Origin: an uncultured Sphingobacteriales bacterium
GTDB taxonomy: Bacteria; Bacteroidota; Bacteroidia; Chitinophagales; Chitinophagaceae
Assembly (NCBI GenBank): GCA_937871285.1
Contig: CALMQS010000038.1
Location: forward strand, 1 to 64,000
Length of the DNA stretch: 64,000 nucleotides
Direction: 5' to 3'
Positions 8,757-18,177 of the stretch are shown in pieces. Made by a program: the position numbers and the translations under genes. A model generated the notes under the pieces. That model saw only the letters and a program-made list of their open reading frames with translations, did no database searches and was not told the DNA's origin. How positions within the stretch are numbered: position 1 is the stretch's first letter; the number at the start of each line of letters is the position of its first letter.

Positions 8757-10211
8757 ATGAAAAAAATCAGCGCTGTTCTGTATCCCCGGCTTTGCGCATA
8801 TGCTTTTTTGTTAGTATCTATACCGGCCTGTGTAACCCAGCAGCCCGCGGTGCAATACCCAATGCCTGATGTACCCGGCAGCTACAGCAACCATGCCGAT
8901 AGCTCCAGCTTAAGCAGTCTTACCCGTGAACAGTTTTTCCGCGATGCCGTACTTCTCGGGCTTATTGATACAGCTATTAAAAACAACCTTACGCTCAAAA
9001 CCACGGTGGAAAAAATTATGATAGCGAGAGCCCACCTGCTTGTGCAGAAAGGGTTAAGGCTTCCTTCCCTGAACGGTTTTGCTTCGGGCGCAGTAGATAA
9101 ATACGGCAAATACACTATGACGGGCGTAGGCAATTTTGATACCAACCTTTCCCAGAATATTACCGAGGATCAAAAAGTAACAGACCCGCCCCGTGATTTT
9201 TTCCTGGGGTTAAAAAGCTCATGGGAAATTGACCTCTGGGGAAAGCTGAAAGCGAAGAAAAGATCTGCCTACAATACGCTGCTGGCTTCCGAAAAAGGAA
9301 GGCACTGGGTTACCACCCAACTGGTAACGCAGGTGGCCTCTTACTATTATGAACTGCTGGCTTTAGACAACAGGCTGGAGATCATCCGCAGGAACATAAC
9401 ATTACAGGAAAGAGCGGTTGAAATAGTAGAGGCACAAATGGAAGGCGGACGTGCCAACGCGCTGGCCGTTCAGCAATTCAGCGCTCATTTAATACACACG
9501 CTCAGTCTTGAGCAGGAAACCCGGTTAGCCATTATTCAACTCGAAAATGAAATGAATGTGCTCCTGGGCCGTTTTGCACAAACGCCTATCCCCAGGGGCC
9601 TGCCCATACGGCAGCAACAAACGCCGGAAGTGATAGCTTCCGGGATACCCGCAGATTTATTAACAAGACGGCCCGATATACAGCAGGCGGCGCTGGAGCT
9701 GGCAGCAAGCAAAGCCGATGTAACAGCCGCACGGAAAGCTTTTTTGCCCTCGGTTACCCTTACTCCTTACCTGGCGCTGAATGCTTTTAAGCTGCCTTTA
9801 TTATTCAACGGCAGCTCCATTGCCTATGGATTACTGGGAGGAATTACACAACCCCTGTTTAACCAGCACCAGCTGAAAGCCGGTTTTGCCGTTGCCAATG
9901 CCGAACAACGCATTGCATTTTATAACTACCGGCAAAGCATTTTACACGGTTACGAGGAAGTATTGAGTAATTTAAAAGGAATTGAACATTACATGAAAAT
10001 TGTTGAGCTGAACCAGTCTGAAGTGGGCATGTTAACCGATGCTGTTAGTACATCAACCGAATTGTACCTGAACGGGTATGCCAGTTACCTGGAAGTGATA
10101 ACCGCACAAAAAGGCGTACTGGAAGCTGAATTAAAACACACTGCTTCACAAAAGGAATTGCTGACCGTTGTGCTGGACCTGTACCGCTCCCTGGGAGGCG
10201 GCTGGGAATAA
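8757..10211 (+). CDS. RND outer-membrane channel lipoprotein (OprM/NodT type)
   Basis: Outer membrane factor that completes the tripartite pump. It has a lipoprotein signal with lipidated Cys25 in SIPACVTQQP, then two repeated OEP domains (about 80-270 and 295-480). Signatures include LKSSWEIDLWGKLKAKKRSA in the first half and LLTRRPDIQQAALELAASKA in the second, the hallmark of the NodT family. 484 residues is standard. It starts 79 bases after the permease stop, beyond the interleaved hairpins. It lacks a strong Shine-Dalgarno sequence, as is usual in this phylum. Confidence 0.93.
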   Translation: MKKISAVLYPRLCAYAFLLVSIPACVTQQPAVQYPMPDVPGSYSNHADSSSLSSLTREQFFRDAVLLGLIDTAIKNNLTLKTTVEKIMIARAHLLVQKGLRLPSLNGFASGAVDKYGKYTMTGVGNFDTNLSQNITEDQKVTDPPRDFFLGLKSSWEIDLWGKLKAKKRSAYNTLLASEKGRHWVTTQLVTQVASYYYELLALDNRLEIIRRNITLQERAVEIVEAQMEGGRANALAVQQFSAHLIHTLSLEQETRLAIIQLENEMNVLLGRFAQTPIPRGLPIRQQQTPEVIASGIPADLLTRRPDIQQAALELAASKADVTAARKAFLPSVTLTPYLALNAFKLPLLFNGSSIAYGLLGGITQPLFNQHQLKAGFAVANAEQRIAFYNYRQSILHGYEEVLSNLKGIEHYMKIVELNQSEVGMLTDAVSTSTELYLNGYASYLEVITAQKGVLEAELKHTASQKELLTVVLDLYRSLGGGWE

Positions 10212-10278
10212 GTAAATAAACGCAGTGTAGCAGCCGGTCATTTTATTTTTAACTTTGAAAATTAAAGAACCGGTGGTA

Positions 10279-10634
10279 ATGCATATTACAGGAAGAATAC
10301 AACAATCAGCCAATTACAGAAAAGGTTCATTTCAGAATTTTTCGCAAACACCTGTGTTCAGAATGATGTACCGCCTATAAACCTGCGGGCAAAATGTTTA
10401 CTTCCCGTACATTGGGGAAAATTTTCCCTGGTCAATCATCCATGGAATAAGCCTGTTACCCTGGCTGTAAAAAAAGCTGCCGGATTAAACGTACCTATTA
10501 CTACACCAATGATGAGCGAAACTGTGATTATTAATAATGCTGAAATTGAATTTTTTTTCCGGGAATTATACCCTGTCATACAGGAGCAGGCATACCTTGT
10601 AAAACAGAAGGGAAGCGGGTTAACGGTGGCTTAA
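10279..10634 (+). pseudogene. Internally deleted MBL-fold hydrolase (NAPE-PLD/UlaG-like) remnant
   Basis: Two pieces of one family lie side by side. From ATG 10279 a 33-codon frame gives GRIQQSANYRKGSFQNFSQT, the N-terminal signature of NAPE-PLD-like metallo-beta-lactamase-fold hydrolases, and stops at 10378. In another frame (about 10359-10634) comes the family's C-terminus, with LLPVHWGKFSL and NHPWNKPVT and a normal stop at 10632. The roughly 240 residues between, with all metal-binding His motifs (HxHxDH), are missing. The gene is dead: a large internal deletion plus a frame change. It fills most of the 473-base gap between the efflux operon and the sensor kinase. Confidence 0.75.
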
Positions 10635-10714
10635 CAATAAAAAAAGCAGCCTGAAGCATTATTTAAATAATTAAAAACATATTTGTGCCTACTAATTCCT
10701 CCAACCGTTTTGGT

Positions 10715-11977
10715 ATGCGTTCCGCCACCTTAAAATGGATAGTGCTAACAGGCGCCGTTGTTATCGGCTTAATTATAGCCATGCAGCTATACTGGCTAAA
10801 CCATATCTACAAATTAGAGCAAAAGCAGTTTGATACCAACGTAGTAAAATGTGTTCGCGGCCTTTTTGAAGACATGAACTTATCCGATAGCCCCGGCAGT
10901 CATTTGCAGCAAATGATAACCCTGCGGCCTTCATCCAACACCTTCGTTATAAGCATCAGCAACTTACCGCATGAAGATACGCTTGCATTTTATCTTACCC
11001 ATGAGCTCATGGACTTTGACATTTTAACCGAATGCAATGTAGCCCTGTACGACAAAACAAAAGGGTACTATATTTTCCAGCAAAATATTGCTTCCCCGGC
11101 ATCAGCATCGGGGGTTGCACCTGTATCGCCGGCGGTATATTCTACAAACTACCATTATATTCTTCTCCATTTTCCCGACAGAAGCGGGTATATCTTATCG
11201 CAAATGAATTTATGGATTATCGGCAGTATTGTTTTGGTGCTGGTATTGATTGGTCTTGCCATTAGCCTGTTTTATTTTTACAAGCAAAAGTTCCTGATCG
11301 AAATACAAAAAGATTTTGTTAATAACTTTACCCATGAATTTAAAACGCCACTGTCGGTAATGAAAATTGCTTCGGAAGTACTGTCGCAGCCCGGCATAGC
11401 CAAACAGCCCGAACGCATGGAGAAGTACACAACCATCATCACGCACGAAACGGAGCACCTGCAAAACCAGGTGGAGCGGTTATTAAAAATGGCGGTATCT
11501 GAGCAACATGTGCTTCGCGTAGAGATGGAACCCATCCCGGTAAAAGCGCTTATTGAGCAGGCAATATCCAAATTGCAGCCTCTTGTGGAAGCAAGAGGCG
11601 CAAAAATTGAAATTAAAATTGAAGCGGATGAGGTGGCTGTAACAGCCGATAAAACGCACCTTGAGCTGGCTATTGTTAATCTCATTGAAAATGGCATCAA
11701 ATATTCCGGCACACCTTTAATTATTATTGAAGCCGGCAAGTGTGGCACAGACAATTTTATATCGGTAAAAGACAATGGCGTGGGCATTGATAAAAGATTC
11801 TTTAAGCATATATTTAAGAAGTTCTACCGTGTGCCTACGGGAGATGTGCATAATGTAAAAGGGTTTGGCTTAGGCCTGAATTTTGTTAAAAAGATCGTGG
11901 ATGCCCATAATGGGAAAATTGTTGTAAACAGTGTGCCCGGTATTGGTACGGAATTTAAAATCATTTTACCCGGATAA
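10715..11977 (+). CDS. Two-component sensor histidine kinase
   Basis: Membrane sensor kinase that phosphorylates the response regulator encoded 11 bases downstream. Numbering from the ATG at 10715: TM1 about 5-27, a periplasmic sensor of about 140 residues without a recognised fold, TM2 about 168-190, no clear HAMP, a HisKA domain with phospho-acceptor His207 in NFTHEFKTP, and an HATPase domain with the N box (NLIENGIKYSG), D box (VKDNGVGID) and G box (GFGLGLNFVKK). All catalytic boxes are present. A GTG at 10685 is in frame but coincides with a promoter-like CATATTTG, so the ATG is preferred. The neighbourhood suggests, without proof, that it may sense an efflux-related or envelope signal. 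Confidence 0.9.
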   Translation: MRSATLKWIVLTGAVVIGLIIAMQLYWLNHIYKLEQKQFDTNVVKCVRGLFEDMNLSDSPGSHLQQMITLRPSSNTFVISISNLPHEDTLAFYLTHELMDFDILTECNVALYDKTKGYYIFQQNIASPASASGVAPVSPAVYSTNYHYILLHFPDRSGYILSQMNLWIIGSIVLVLVLIGLAISLFYFYKQKFLIEIQKDFVNNFTHEFKTPLSVMKIASEVLSQPGIAKQPERMEKYTTIITHETEHLQNQVERLLKMAVSEQHVLRVEMEPIPVKALIEQAISKLQPLVEARGAKIEIKIEADEVAVTADKTHLELAIVNLIENGIKYSGTPLIIIEAGKCGTDNFISVKDNGVGIDKRFFKHIFKKFYRVPTGDVHNVKGFGLGLNFVKKIVDAHNGKIVVNSVPGIGTEFKIILPG

Positions 11978-11988
11978 TTTTTTACACC

Positions 11989-12684
11989 ATGCAATCTGTT
12001 AAAGCCAATGTATTACTTGCTGAAGATGATCTGTCGTTAGGCTACGTTATTAAAGATAACCTTGAACAGGAAGGATACCAGGTGCTGCTCTGCGCCGATG
12101 GGGAACAGGCGCTGCAATACTTTCAGAAAGACGAATTCGACATTTGCCTCTTAGATGTGATGATGCCGGTTAAAGACGGCTTTAGCGTAGCCAAAAAGAT
12201 CCGGCAGAAAAGCGACCTGATCCCTATTTTATTTATTACAGCCAAATCTATGGAGGAAGATAAACTGAAAGGCTTTACCAGCGGTGCGGATGATTATATT
12301 ACCAAGCCGTTCAGCATGAAAGAACTGCTGATGCGGATGGAGGTTTTTTTACGCAGGACAAAAAAATTATTTTCAGACCAGACCCTTGAATTTGAGCTCG
12401 GTAAAATGCATTTCTCCTATACCGATCTTAAAATTTACAATGGTGAAGAGACTTCCAATTTAACGCAGAAAGAGGCAGACCTGCTGAAGTTTTTATGTGA
12501 ACACCCCAACCATATTTTAAAAAGAGATGAAGTATTGCTGAATGTATGGGGAAAGGATGATTATTTCCTTGGCAGGAGCATGGATGTTTTTATCACCAAG
12601 CTGCGTAAGCATTTTAAAAACGACCCCTCGGTTAACCTCGAAACCATACACGGTGTGGGGTTCCGGTTTAATGTACCGGCATGA
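11989..12684 (+). CDS. OmpR-family response regulator
   Basis: DNA-binding partner of the preceding kinase. The receiver domain (about 5-120) has the acidic pair Asp13/Asp14 in AEDD, the phosphoryl-acceptor Asp56 in CLLDVMMP, and the conserved Lys in DDYITKPFS. A winged-helix effector domain (about 135-230) ends in VNLETIHGVGFRFNV, the typical OmpR/PhoB end. 231 residues is normal. The stop codon overlaps the ATG of the ThuA gene by four bases (ATGA), so the two are translationally coupled. Confidence 0.93.
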   Translation: MQSVKANVLLAEDDLSLGYVIKDNLEQEGYQVLLCADGEQALQYFQKDEFDICLLDVMMPVKDGFSVAKKIRQKSDLIPILFITAKSMEEDKLKGFTSGADDYITKPFSMKELLMRMEVFLRRTKKLFSDQTLEFELGKMHFSYTDLKIYNGEETSNLTQKEADLLKFLCEHPNHILKRDEVLLNVWGKDDYFLGRSMDVFITKLRKHFKNDPSVNLETIHGVGFRFNVPA

Positions 12685-13460
12685 AAAAAATATTTCTTGT
12701 AGCGGTTTCAGGTTTATTAATAATAAGTACAGCATCTGCACAGCAAAAAGCTACGGCAGTTCATACGCTGCAATCGTTCAGGATACTGGCTCTTTTCGAA
12801 AACGGCGGGCATCACCTTGCATTTACAGATGCCGCGCGGCCCTGGTTAGATTCACTCGCCGTTAGGTATAACTTTTCTATAGATTATATCCATTCAACCG
12901 ATACGATCAGCAATGCCGTACTCAGCAGTTACCAGCTTTTTCTTCAACTTGATTATCCACCCTATGGTTGGACGGAACAGGCCCAACAGGCATTTATTCA
13001 ATATATAGAGCAGGGCAGGGGTGGATGGATCGGGCTGCATCATGCAAGCCTCCTTGGCAATTTTGACGGGTATAATATGTGGTCATGGTTTTATGATTTC
13101 ATGGGTAGCATACAATTTAAAGACTATATACCCGCATTTGCCAGTGCGCAGGTGCATATTGAGGACACTTCACACCCCTGTGTAAAAGGACTTCCGGAAA
13201 ACTTTAGTATAGAAAAAGAAGAATGGTATACTTACGATAAAAGCCCACGGTCCAACGTGCATGTTATTGCATCGGTTGATGAAAAAAGTTATGCGCCCGG
13301 TTCACCTGTAAAAATGGGCGATCACCCGGTAATATGGACGAACGACCACTACCCGGCCAGGAATATTTATATCTTCATGGGCCATTCCCCCGGTCTCTTC
13401 CAAAACGAAGCGTTTACCCTTCTTTTCCGAAATGCCATTTTATGGGCCTCGCAAAAATAA
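12681..13460 (+). CDS. ThuA domain protein, exported
   Basis: ThuA domains have a glutamine-amidotransferase-like fold and are linked to sugar (trehalose/keto-sugar) metabolism or occur as secreted domains in Bacteroidota; the exact reaction is not settled. Residues 1-20 are a signal peptide ending ASAQ. The ThuA domain runs from about 31 to 258 with GGHHLAFTDAARPWLDS, YDLFLQLDYPP-like and GRGGWIGLHHAS segments, DHPVIWTNDH and IYIFMGHSPGLF. The usual nucleophile Cys of true amidotransferases is not seen, as is normal for ThuA. It overlaps the response regulator gene by four bases, an odd partnership that suggests a regulator-controlled secreted function. Confidence 0.85.
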   Translation: MKKIFLVAVSGLLIISTASAQQKATAVHTLQSFRILALFENGGHHLAFTDAARPWLDSLAVRYNFSIDYIHSTDTISNAVLSSYQLFLQLDYPPYGWTEQAQQAFIQYIEQGRGGWIGLHHASLLGNFDGYNMWSWFYDFMGSIQFKDYIPAFASAQVHIEDTSHPCVKGLPENFSIEKEEWYTYDKSPRSNVHVIASVDEKSYAPGSPVKMGDHPVIWTNDHYPARNIYIFMGHSPGLFQNEAFTLLFRNAILWASQK

Positions 13461-13680
13461 GCTGCACGGTGGTATACACCTATTTCCCGGCTCATCACCA
13501 CGCTATGAGATGCCATATCTATCGCATATTTTTTTCCGTGAATACTCCAAACTATCTGTAACAATATAAAATATGCATACCAAACAAAAACGGCTATACG
13601 CAGTTTGCTATTCCTGTGCAAAATATAATCTGCCATTCTAAAAGAAATGAACTAACTTAATACCACTAAAAGTTCTTTTT

Positions 13681-14082
13681 ATGATACACCTAACGATTTC
13701 CCGCATAGCCATATGGCTCCTGGCCGTTGTTATGATTATCTTCGGTATTATGCATTTTACCCATCCGAATGAGATGCTCAACTATGTGCCGCTGTATCTT
13801 CCAAGAGGAATAGTATGGGTTTATGTGGTTGGCATTGCTTTTATTCTTGCTGCCATGGCTTTTATAACCAACCGCTTTGTATCGCTTGCGGGGTACCTCC
13901 TTGCCGCGTTGTTAATTGCATTTGTGCTGCTAATTCATATTCCCAATCATTTAAATTCAGGTGATCCTACGATGCGGCAGTTAGCGCTTGTGAACGCACT
14001 GAAAGATACTGCCATGGCAGGGTTTGCAATGTACATCGCCAGTATTGCAAAACACCAGCGGTTAACCGAATCTGATAAGTAA
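13681..14082 (+). CDS. DoxX-like small membrane protein
   Basis: A 133-residue integral membrane protein with four predicted helices (about 8-25, 45-62, 68-88, 110-125). The phrase FGIMHFTHPNEML after the first helix and the NALKDTAMAGFAMYIAS last helix resemble DoxX/DoxD-like membrane proteins of Bacteroidota. The biochemical role is unknown. It stands alone, 220 bases after the ThuA gene and convergent with the metalloprotease gene, with a shared hairpin between them. The 220-base gap before it shows no feature I can support. Confidence 0.7.
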   Translation: MIHLTISRIAIWLLAVVMIIFGIMHFTHPNEMLNYVPLYLPRGIVWVYVVGIAFILAAMAFITNRFVSLAGYLLAALLIAFVLLIHIPNHLNSGDPTMRQLALVNALKDTAMAGFAMYIASIAKHQRLTESDK

Positions 14083-14127
14083 TACCGCGGTCTTTATGAT
14101 CCCCCCGTTTTTACCCTGTTTAAAAAA

Positions 14128-14154
14128 GGAGGAAAATGCATTTCATTTTCCCCC
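14128..14154. terminator. Bidirectional terminator between convergent genes
   Basis: GGAAAATG (14131-14138) and CATTTTCC (14144-14151) form a stem with flanking GGA/CCC. An A run (14122-14127) gives a T run on the minus strand. It sits between the DoxX-like gene and the convergent metalloprotease. Confidence 0.5.
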
Positions 14155-14175
14155 CTGAATTGTGCCTGCTACAGT

Positions 14176-16806
14176 CTATTTTACCGATAAGGCCTGATCA
14201 ATAATAAAATTAAGGTTGGTGCGGTGTGCCCGGGTTTGTTCGTTGGCGGATACTGCCGTAGCCAGCATGGCTTTTACTTTTTTGAGTGAAGCCAATGCCG
14301 CTGCTTTGGAAGCGTTATCATACGTGTTGGGCAACGGACTTGCCGCAATGGCCGCCAGAGCCTTTACATACTCCGTTTGCAGGTTTATCCTGTAAAGATT
14401 TACATTGGTCTTAAGATCGTCTGCAAAGAAATACCTGTTCAAATCGGATGTAAGATTAGCGGTGCTGTACGTATTACCATACAACCCGCTGTTATTGATA
14501 CGCTGTAAAGTAACCGGGTGCAGCAATTGCGCTAACACCGATAGCTGAATGCCCTGAACGGTTGACTGGGGTTTATAATCCTCCGTAGAACTAAAGAAGT
14601 TGAAGCCTCTGCGTTGCAGCTGCAGGTAAGGAAACAATGCCGCATCGGCATTAAAAACGTTGGGAGAGAAAATATATTTGTTCAGCAGCGCAAGCGCTTT
14701 CTTTTGTGTTGCGGGAGGAACAGGGGTAAACGGTTTAGCGGTGGTATTTTGGCCTGCAAAGCTCCTGTCTACATATACCCCGCCAATATAGCGGCTTACT
14801 GCGCTGGCCATCTGGGCCCGCTGGCTCTGCAGCATCAGGTAGCGCTGGCGCAGTTGCTGGTAGCTTTGGCCGGGCTTGCTGTACCGTTCTTTTAATTTGG
14901 GCATCATTATATTCACCAGCTTAAAACGGTCTTCGGCATAAGCCATCATATCATTGCTCATATCGCTTATCATTACTCTTGGGTCTATCCCTCTTCCCGG
15001 CGAACGCATATCATCGGCATCATTACCGAAAGCAAGCTGCGGATCGGTGCTGCGGCTGAGTATTTTATTCAGCGCCGCTTCCTCTTCGCCGGCAGCAAAA
15101 GGCGTGTAGCCATATTCGATAGCCCATAAATCATACGGACCGGCTTTTGTTGTATAGTAATTGCCCTGCTTACTGCGGTTGAGGCTTACATTAATGGAAG
15201 GATAATCCATTACGGAACCGATCATCCCTATTTTATCCGTAATGCTTTTATCGTTTACCTGCGCGGGGCTAAGCATCTGGCTGGCCTTCATGTTATGATT
15301 CAGTCCGAGGGTATGCCCCATTTCATGCATAATAAGATAAATAAGAAATTCCTTATGCATTTCCTTTACTTCTTCCGGCCTGTTATCCAGCGCTTCTAAT
15401 ACAGTTAGGCCGGTTATATACTGCGCCTGTAACTCCCGGGCTATATTACAATACTGCAGATGCTGTTTATCAAAGCTTACATGTGGCTCATCACCGGCGT
15501 CAGTCCAGGGTAGTTGAACGGCAGGTAGTCCTGTGCCATTACTACCATTGAACAGGTCGTCATAATTAACGGTACCCGCGCCGCTTCTCCATTCTACCGT
15601 AATGTCTGCCCCCAGGATCTGGCCGGTACGCGGGTTAAAAAAGCTGGGGCCAATGGCGCCATAGCTGGGGTAAGGGCTGCTCACCCAGCGGATAACATTA
15701 TAACGGATGTCTGCCGGATCCCAGGTAGCGGTATCGGGCATAATCTTCATTATAATAGCATTTTTAAAACCCGCCTTTTCAAAAGCTTCATTCCATTTTT
15801 CACCGGCTTCTTTAATGATTGCGCGATATTCAACCGGCGTGGTATTTTCTATCCAGTATACCACCGGTTCCACCGGCTCGCTTAGCGCGGCAGCAGGGTC
15901 TTTTTTTACGAGGTACCAGCGGCTTATAAAATCTTTATATGGCGTAGCCGATGTAGAAGTAAGGTCCTGCACCTCCGCTCCAAAATAACCTACTCTGGGG
16001 TCATCGCGGCGCGGGCGGTAATCATTTTCCGGCATGGCAAGAAAAGAATGCTGCATCCTTACCCGGTTATAGCGCGCATCCGTTACATCATCTCCTCCCC
16101 GGTTAAAAGGTGCAGGATTATCGTAAGCGAGGTCTACCAACACATCGGTATTGTCCGGATAAGATCTTATCTGGTGGTATTTCGATTTGGCAGCATTGAG
16201 CATGCCCAGGTTAAAGACCGCGGCAGGTGGTACCCCTGGCGGTACCGTGGGCTTTACCGGGTCTAATTTATCGCTGATAAATAAACCGTCGGCGGCAATC
16301 AGGTAGCCTGTAGAATCTTCGGCCACTACCTTCTCTGAAAAAAAGATTGCCGGCGGGGCATCTACATTCGCAGCTTTACTTACCGCATTGAGCGGATCGT
16401 AATAAAAATTGGTATTCTGCTGTGCGAATTCCAGCTTGTCGAATGGTTTGGCGATACTGAAAACAAAGGTTGTCCTTATCATATTCTGGTTCAGGTAAAG
16501 CCTTGTTGGCCCGCCCATAGAAAAACTCTGGTAGATATATTCTTTTCCCAATTGATCCTTCTTTATATACAACTGTATGCTACCCGTAGCGGTATCCTGG
16601 TATATGGTAAAAAGACCGTCTGTTTTTTTACTCGATTTTATTTTTTCTGTAATAGCAGGCTTCGGGGGTTTGGGAGGTGCTTTTTTTGTTGTATCCACTA
16701 CAGCGGCAGGAGCGGAAGTATCTTTTTTCTTTTGTTTTTTTTGAGCCAGCACCGTAAAGCTGATGAAGCAGCAGCTTAAGGCAAGCAGGAAAGCTTTTCT
16801 ATACAT
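14176..16806 (-). CDS. Secreted zinc metalloprotease (DUF5117/DUF5118 type)
   Basis: Large exported metallopeptidase of the Bacteroidota zinc-dependent family. Signal peptide 1-21 (ending VLAQ), then a Lys/Pro-rich linker (about 22-50), a DUF5118/DUF5117-like N-terminal region, and the extended zinc motif HEMGHTLGLNHN, with first His at 494, Glu 495, His 498 and third ligand His 504, as in metzincins. A downstream VMDYPSI segment supplies the metzincin Met-turn. The remaining 350 residues are the family's helical C-terminal domain. 876 residues is normal. The substrate is unknown. The gene stands alone between two convergent or parallel neighbours. Confidence 0.88.
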   Translation of the reverse strand: MYRKAFLLALSCCFISFTVLAQKKQKKKDTSAPAAVVDTTKKAPPKPPKPAITEKIKSSKKTDGLFTIYQDTATGSIQLYIKKDQLGKEYIYQSFSMGGPTRLYLNQNMIRTTFVFSIAKPFDKLEFAQQNTNFYYDPLNAVSKAANVDAPPAIFFSEKVVAEDSTGYLIAADGLFISDKLDPVKPTVPPGVPPAAVFNLGMLNAAKSKYHQIRSYPDNTDVLVDLAYDNPAPFNRGGDDVTDARYNRVRMQHSFLAMPENDYRPRRDDPRVGYFGAEVQDLTSTSATPYKDFISRWYLVKKDPAAALSEPVEPVVYWIENTTPVEYRAIIKEAGEKWNEAFEKAGFKNAIIMKIMPDTATWDPADIRYNVIRWVSSPYPSYGAIGPSFFNPRTGQILGADITVEWRSGAGTVNYDDLFNGSNGTGLPAVQLPWTDAGDEPHVSFDKQHLQYCNIARELQAQYITGLTVLEALDNRPEEVKEMHKEFLIYLIMHEMGHTLGLNHNMKASQMLSPAQVNDKSITDKIGMIGSVMDYPSINVSLNRSKQGNYYTTKAGPYDLWAIEYGYTPFAAGEEEAALNKILSRSTDPQLAFGNDADDMRSPGRGIDPRVMISDMSNDMMAYAEDRFKLVNIMMPKLKERYSKPGQSYQQLRQRYLMLQSQRAQMASAVSRYIGGVYVDRSFAGQNTTAKPFTPVPPATQKKALALLNKYIFSPNVFNADAALFPYLQLQRRGFNFFSSTEDYKPQSTVQGIQLSVLAQLLHPVTLQRINNSGLYGNTYSTANLTSDLNRYFFADDLKTNVNLYRINLQTEYVKALAAIAASPLPNTYDNASKAAALASLKKVKAMLATAVSANEQTRAHRTNLNFIIDQALSVK

Positions 16807-16808
16807 AA

Positions 16809-16853
16809 ACCGGTATTTTTTACCAAGATAGAGCGTTTGGCTTTTATACCGGT
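16809..16853. repeat. Inverted repeat upstream of the metalloprotease
   Basis: ACCGGTA (16809-16815) and TACCGGT (16847-16853) frame the region just upstream of the metalloprotease start. They could be an operator or leader stem. A near -7 element (TATCTTGG, one mismatch, minus strand) lies between them. Confidence 0.25.
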
Positions 16854-16963
16854 AATATTTTTTTAGGAGGCTTATTAACGTGTTAACAGAATAAAAAGAA
16901 TTACAAGTGGAAATAATGCGAAGGCGGTAATGCGCATATGTTGCTTTTGTTTAAATACCCTGT

Positions 16964-17872
16964 TTATCCGCCGGTATGCTTCACTTTTCCATCTTCAATC
17001 TTCCTGCTCTCATACTCCTCTTTCATTTCCCATTTCCAGCGGTTATGACTCCATAAGTATACCTCCGGTTGTTTCCGGATCACTTCTTCGAGATAGCGTA
17101 CATATTGCAGGGTAAGTTCTCCTTCCTTCATCTCTGCAGGGTGCAGGCTGGCTAATTTCGTTTCAACAAGATAGTATCCTCTTTTAGGCTTGGAGAAGCG
17201 GGCAAATACAACAGGTATATCATTAAACCGCGCATTTTTTTCAGGGCCCATAACAAAGGGGGTCCAGCGGTCAAAAAATTTCACCCAATGCGCCCGTGAA
17301 GGATCACCCGGATTCTGATCGGCTACCAGTGCCAGCAGGTATTGTTTACTGCGGTAAGGCAACATGGCGTTTTTCATATCCGTTGCAGGCAGCATGATCG
17401 TGCCTGTTCTTTCCCTGAAATATTTAAACACCCGGTCAAGCAATTTGCTGCCAATAGGTATATATACGGCAAGGTAAGGGTATAGCAGCTCCTTCGCCAC
17501 CCTTACATTCACCCATTCCCAGTTAAAATTATGTCCCGCATGCACCTGGCAGCTTTTACCCGTGCGGTACAGCTCATTTAAAACGGATGGATCGAATTGT
17601 ATCCTTTTGCGGAGATTTTTTTCAGATATGGAAAGCAGCTTGATGGCTTCCAGAAAAGTATCGGTAAAGTTCCTGTAAAACTTTCTGATGAGCGCCATTT
17701 TTTCCTTATCCGTTTTTTCGGGGAAGGCAATAGAAAGATTTTTCATCAGCACCTTCCTGCGGTAGCCTATCACATAGTGCAGCAAAAAGCTGATAAAGTC
17801 GGATATGCGGTATATAACCCACAACGGCAGAAAAGAAAACAGATACAGTAAACCAAGTATAAGATAATACAT
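16964..17872 (-). CDS. Lipid A acyltransferase-like (LpxL/HtrB family)
   Basis: Adds a secondary acyl chain to lipid A or acts as a related lysophospholipid acyltransferase at the inner membrane. One N-terminal membrane helix (about 3-25), then the LpxL domain with the catalytic HX4E motif His114-NFNW-Glu119 in HAGHNFNWEW, followed by LVADQNPGDPSRAHWVKFF and a C-terminal WSHNRWKWEM segment typical of this family. 302 residues is normal. A TATCTTTG promoter element ends five bases before the ATG. A word-like repeat tract lies upstream. Confidence 0.9.
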   Translation of the reverse strand: MYYLILGLLYLFSFLPLWVIYRISDFISFLLHYVIGYRRKVLMKNLSIAFPEKTDKEKMALIRKFYRNFTDTFLEAIKLLSISEKNLRKRIQFDPSVLNELYRTGKSCQVHAGHNFNWEWVNVRVAKELLYPYLAVYIPIGSKLLDRVFKYFRERTGTIMLPATDMKNAMLPYRSKQYLLALVADQNPGDPSRAHWVKFFDRWTPFVMGPEKNARFNDIPVVFARFSKPKRGYYLVETKLASLHPAEMKEGELTLQYVRYLEEVIRKQPEVYLWSHNRWKWEMKEEYESRKIEDGKVKHTGG

Positions 17873-17877
17873 GAGCG

Positions 17878-17885
17878 CAAAGATA
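17878..17885 (-). promoter_or_regulatory. -7 promoter element of the LpxL-like gene
   Basis: On the minus strand TATCTTTG matches TAnnTTTG and is five bases from the ATG, predicting an almost leaderless transcript. Confidence 0.4.
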
Positions 17886-17934
17886 GACAGGATTTGAAAT
17901 TACCAGCGATCAGCTTTCAGCCGTGAGCTATCCG

Positions 17935-18177
17935 TGAGTTATTGCTGATTTCGGATTTGCTGGTTTATCGTTTATTCCTTCGGATTTCAAGCTTAAAGCT
18001 TCGGATTTGAATTTTTTTTGTTTCTTGTTATTTTTGTCTTTTGGTGCTTTGTATTCCCTTCGTTTTTCGGATTTAAGGCTTCGGATTTGAGACTTATTTG
18101 GTGCTTGTGATTTGGTTCTTGGTTCTTTATATTCACTTCAAATTCCGGGCTTTGTATGTAAACTTCGGACTTCTGAT
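17935..18177. repeat. Word-like intergenic repeat tract, copy 1
   Basis: This fills the roughly 305-base gap between lpxL-like and nadB genes. It is built from recurring words such as TTCGGATTT, GCTTTGTATTCCC and TTGTGATTTGG, also found at 19.9, 25.3, 25.6, 38.8 and 63.4 kb. No coding potential is seen. Confidence 0.7.
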
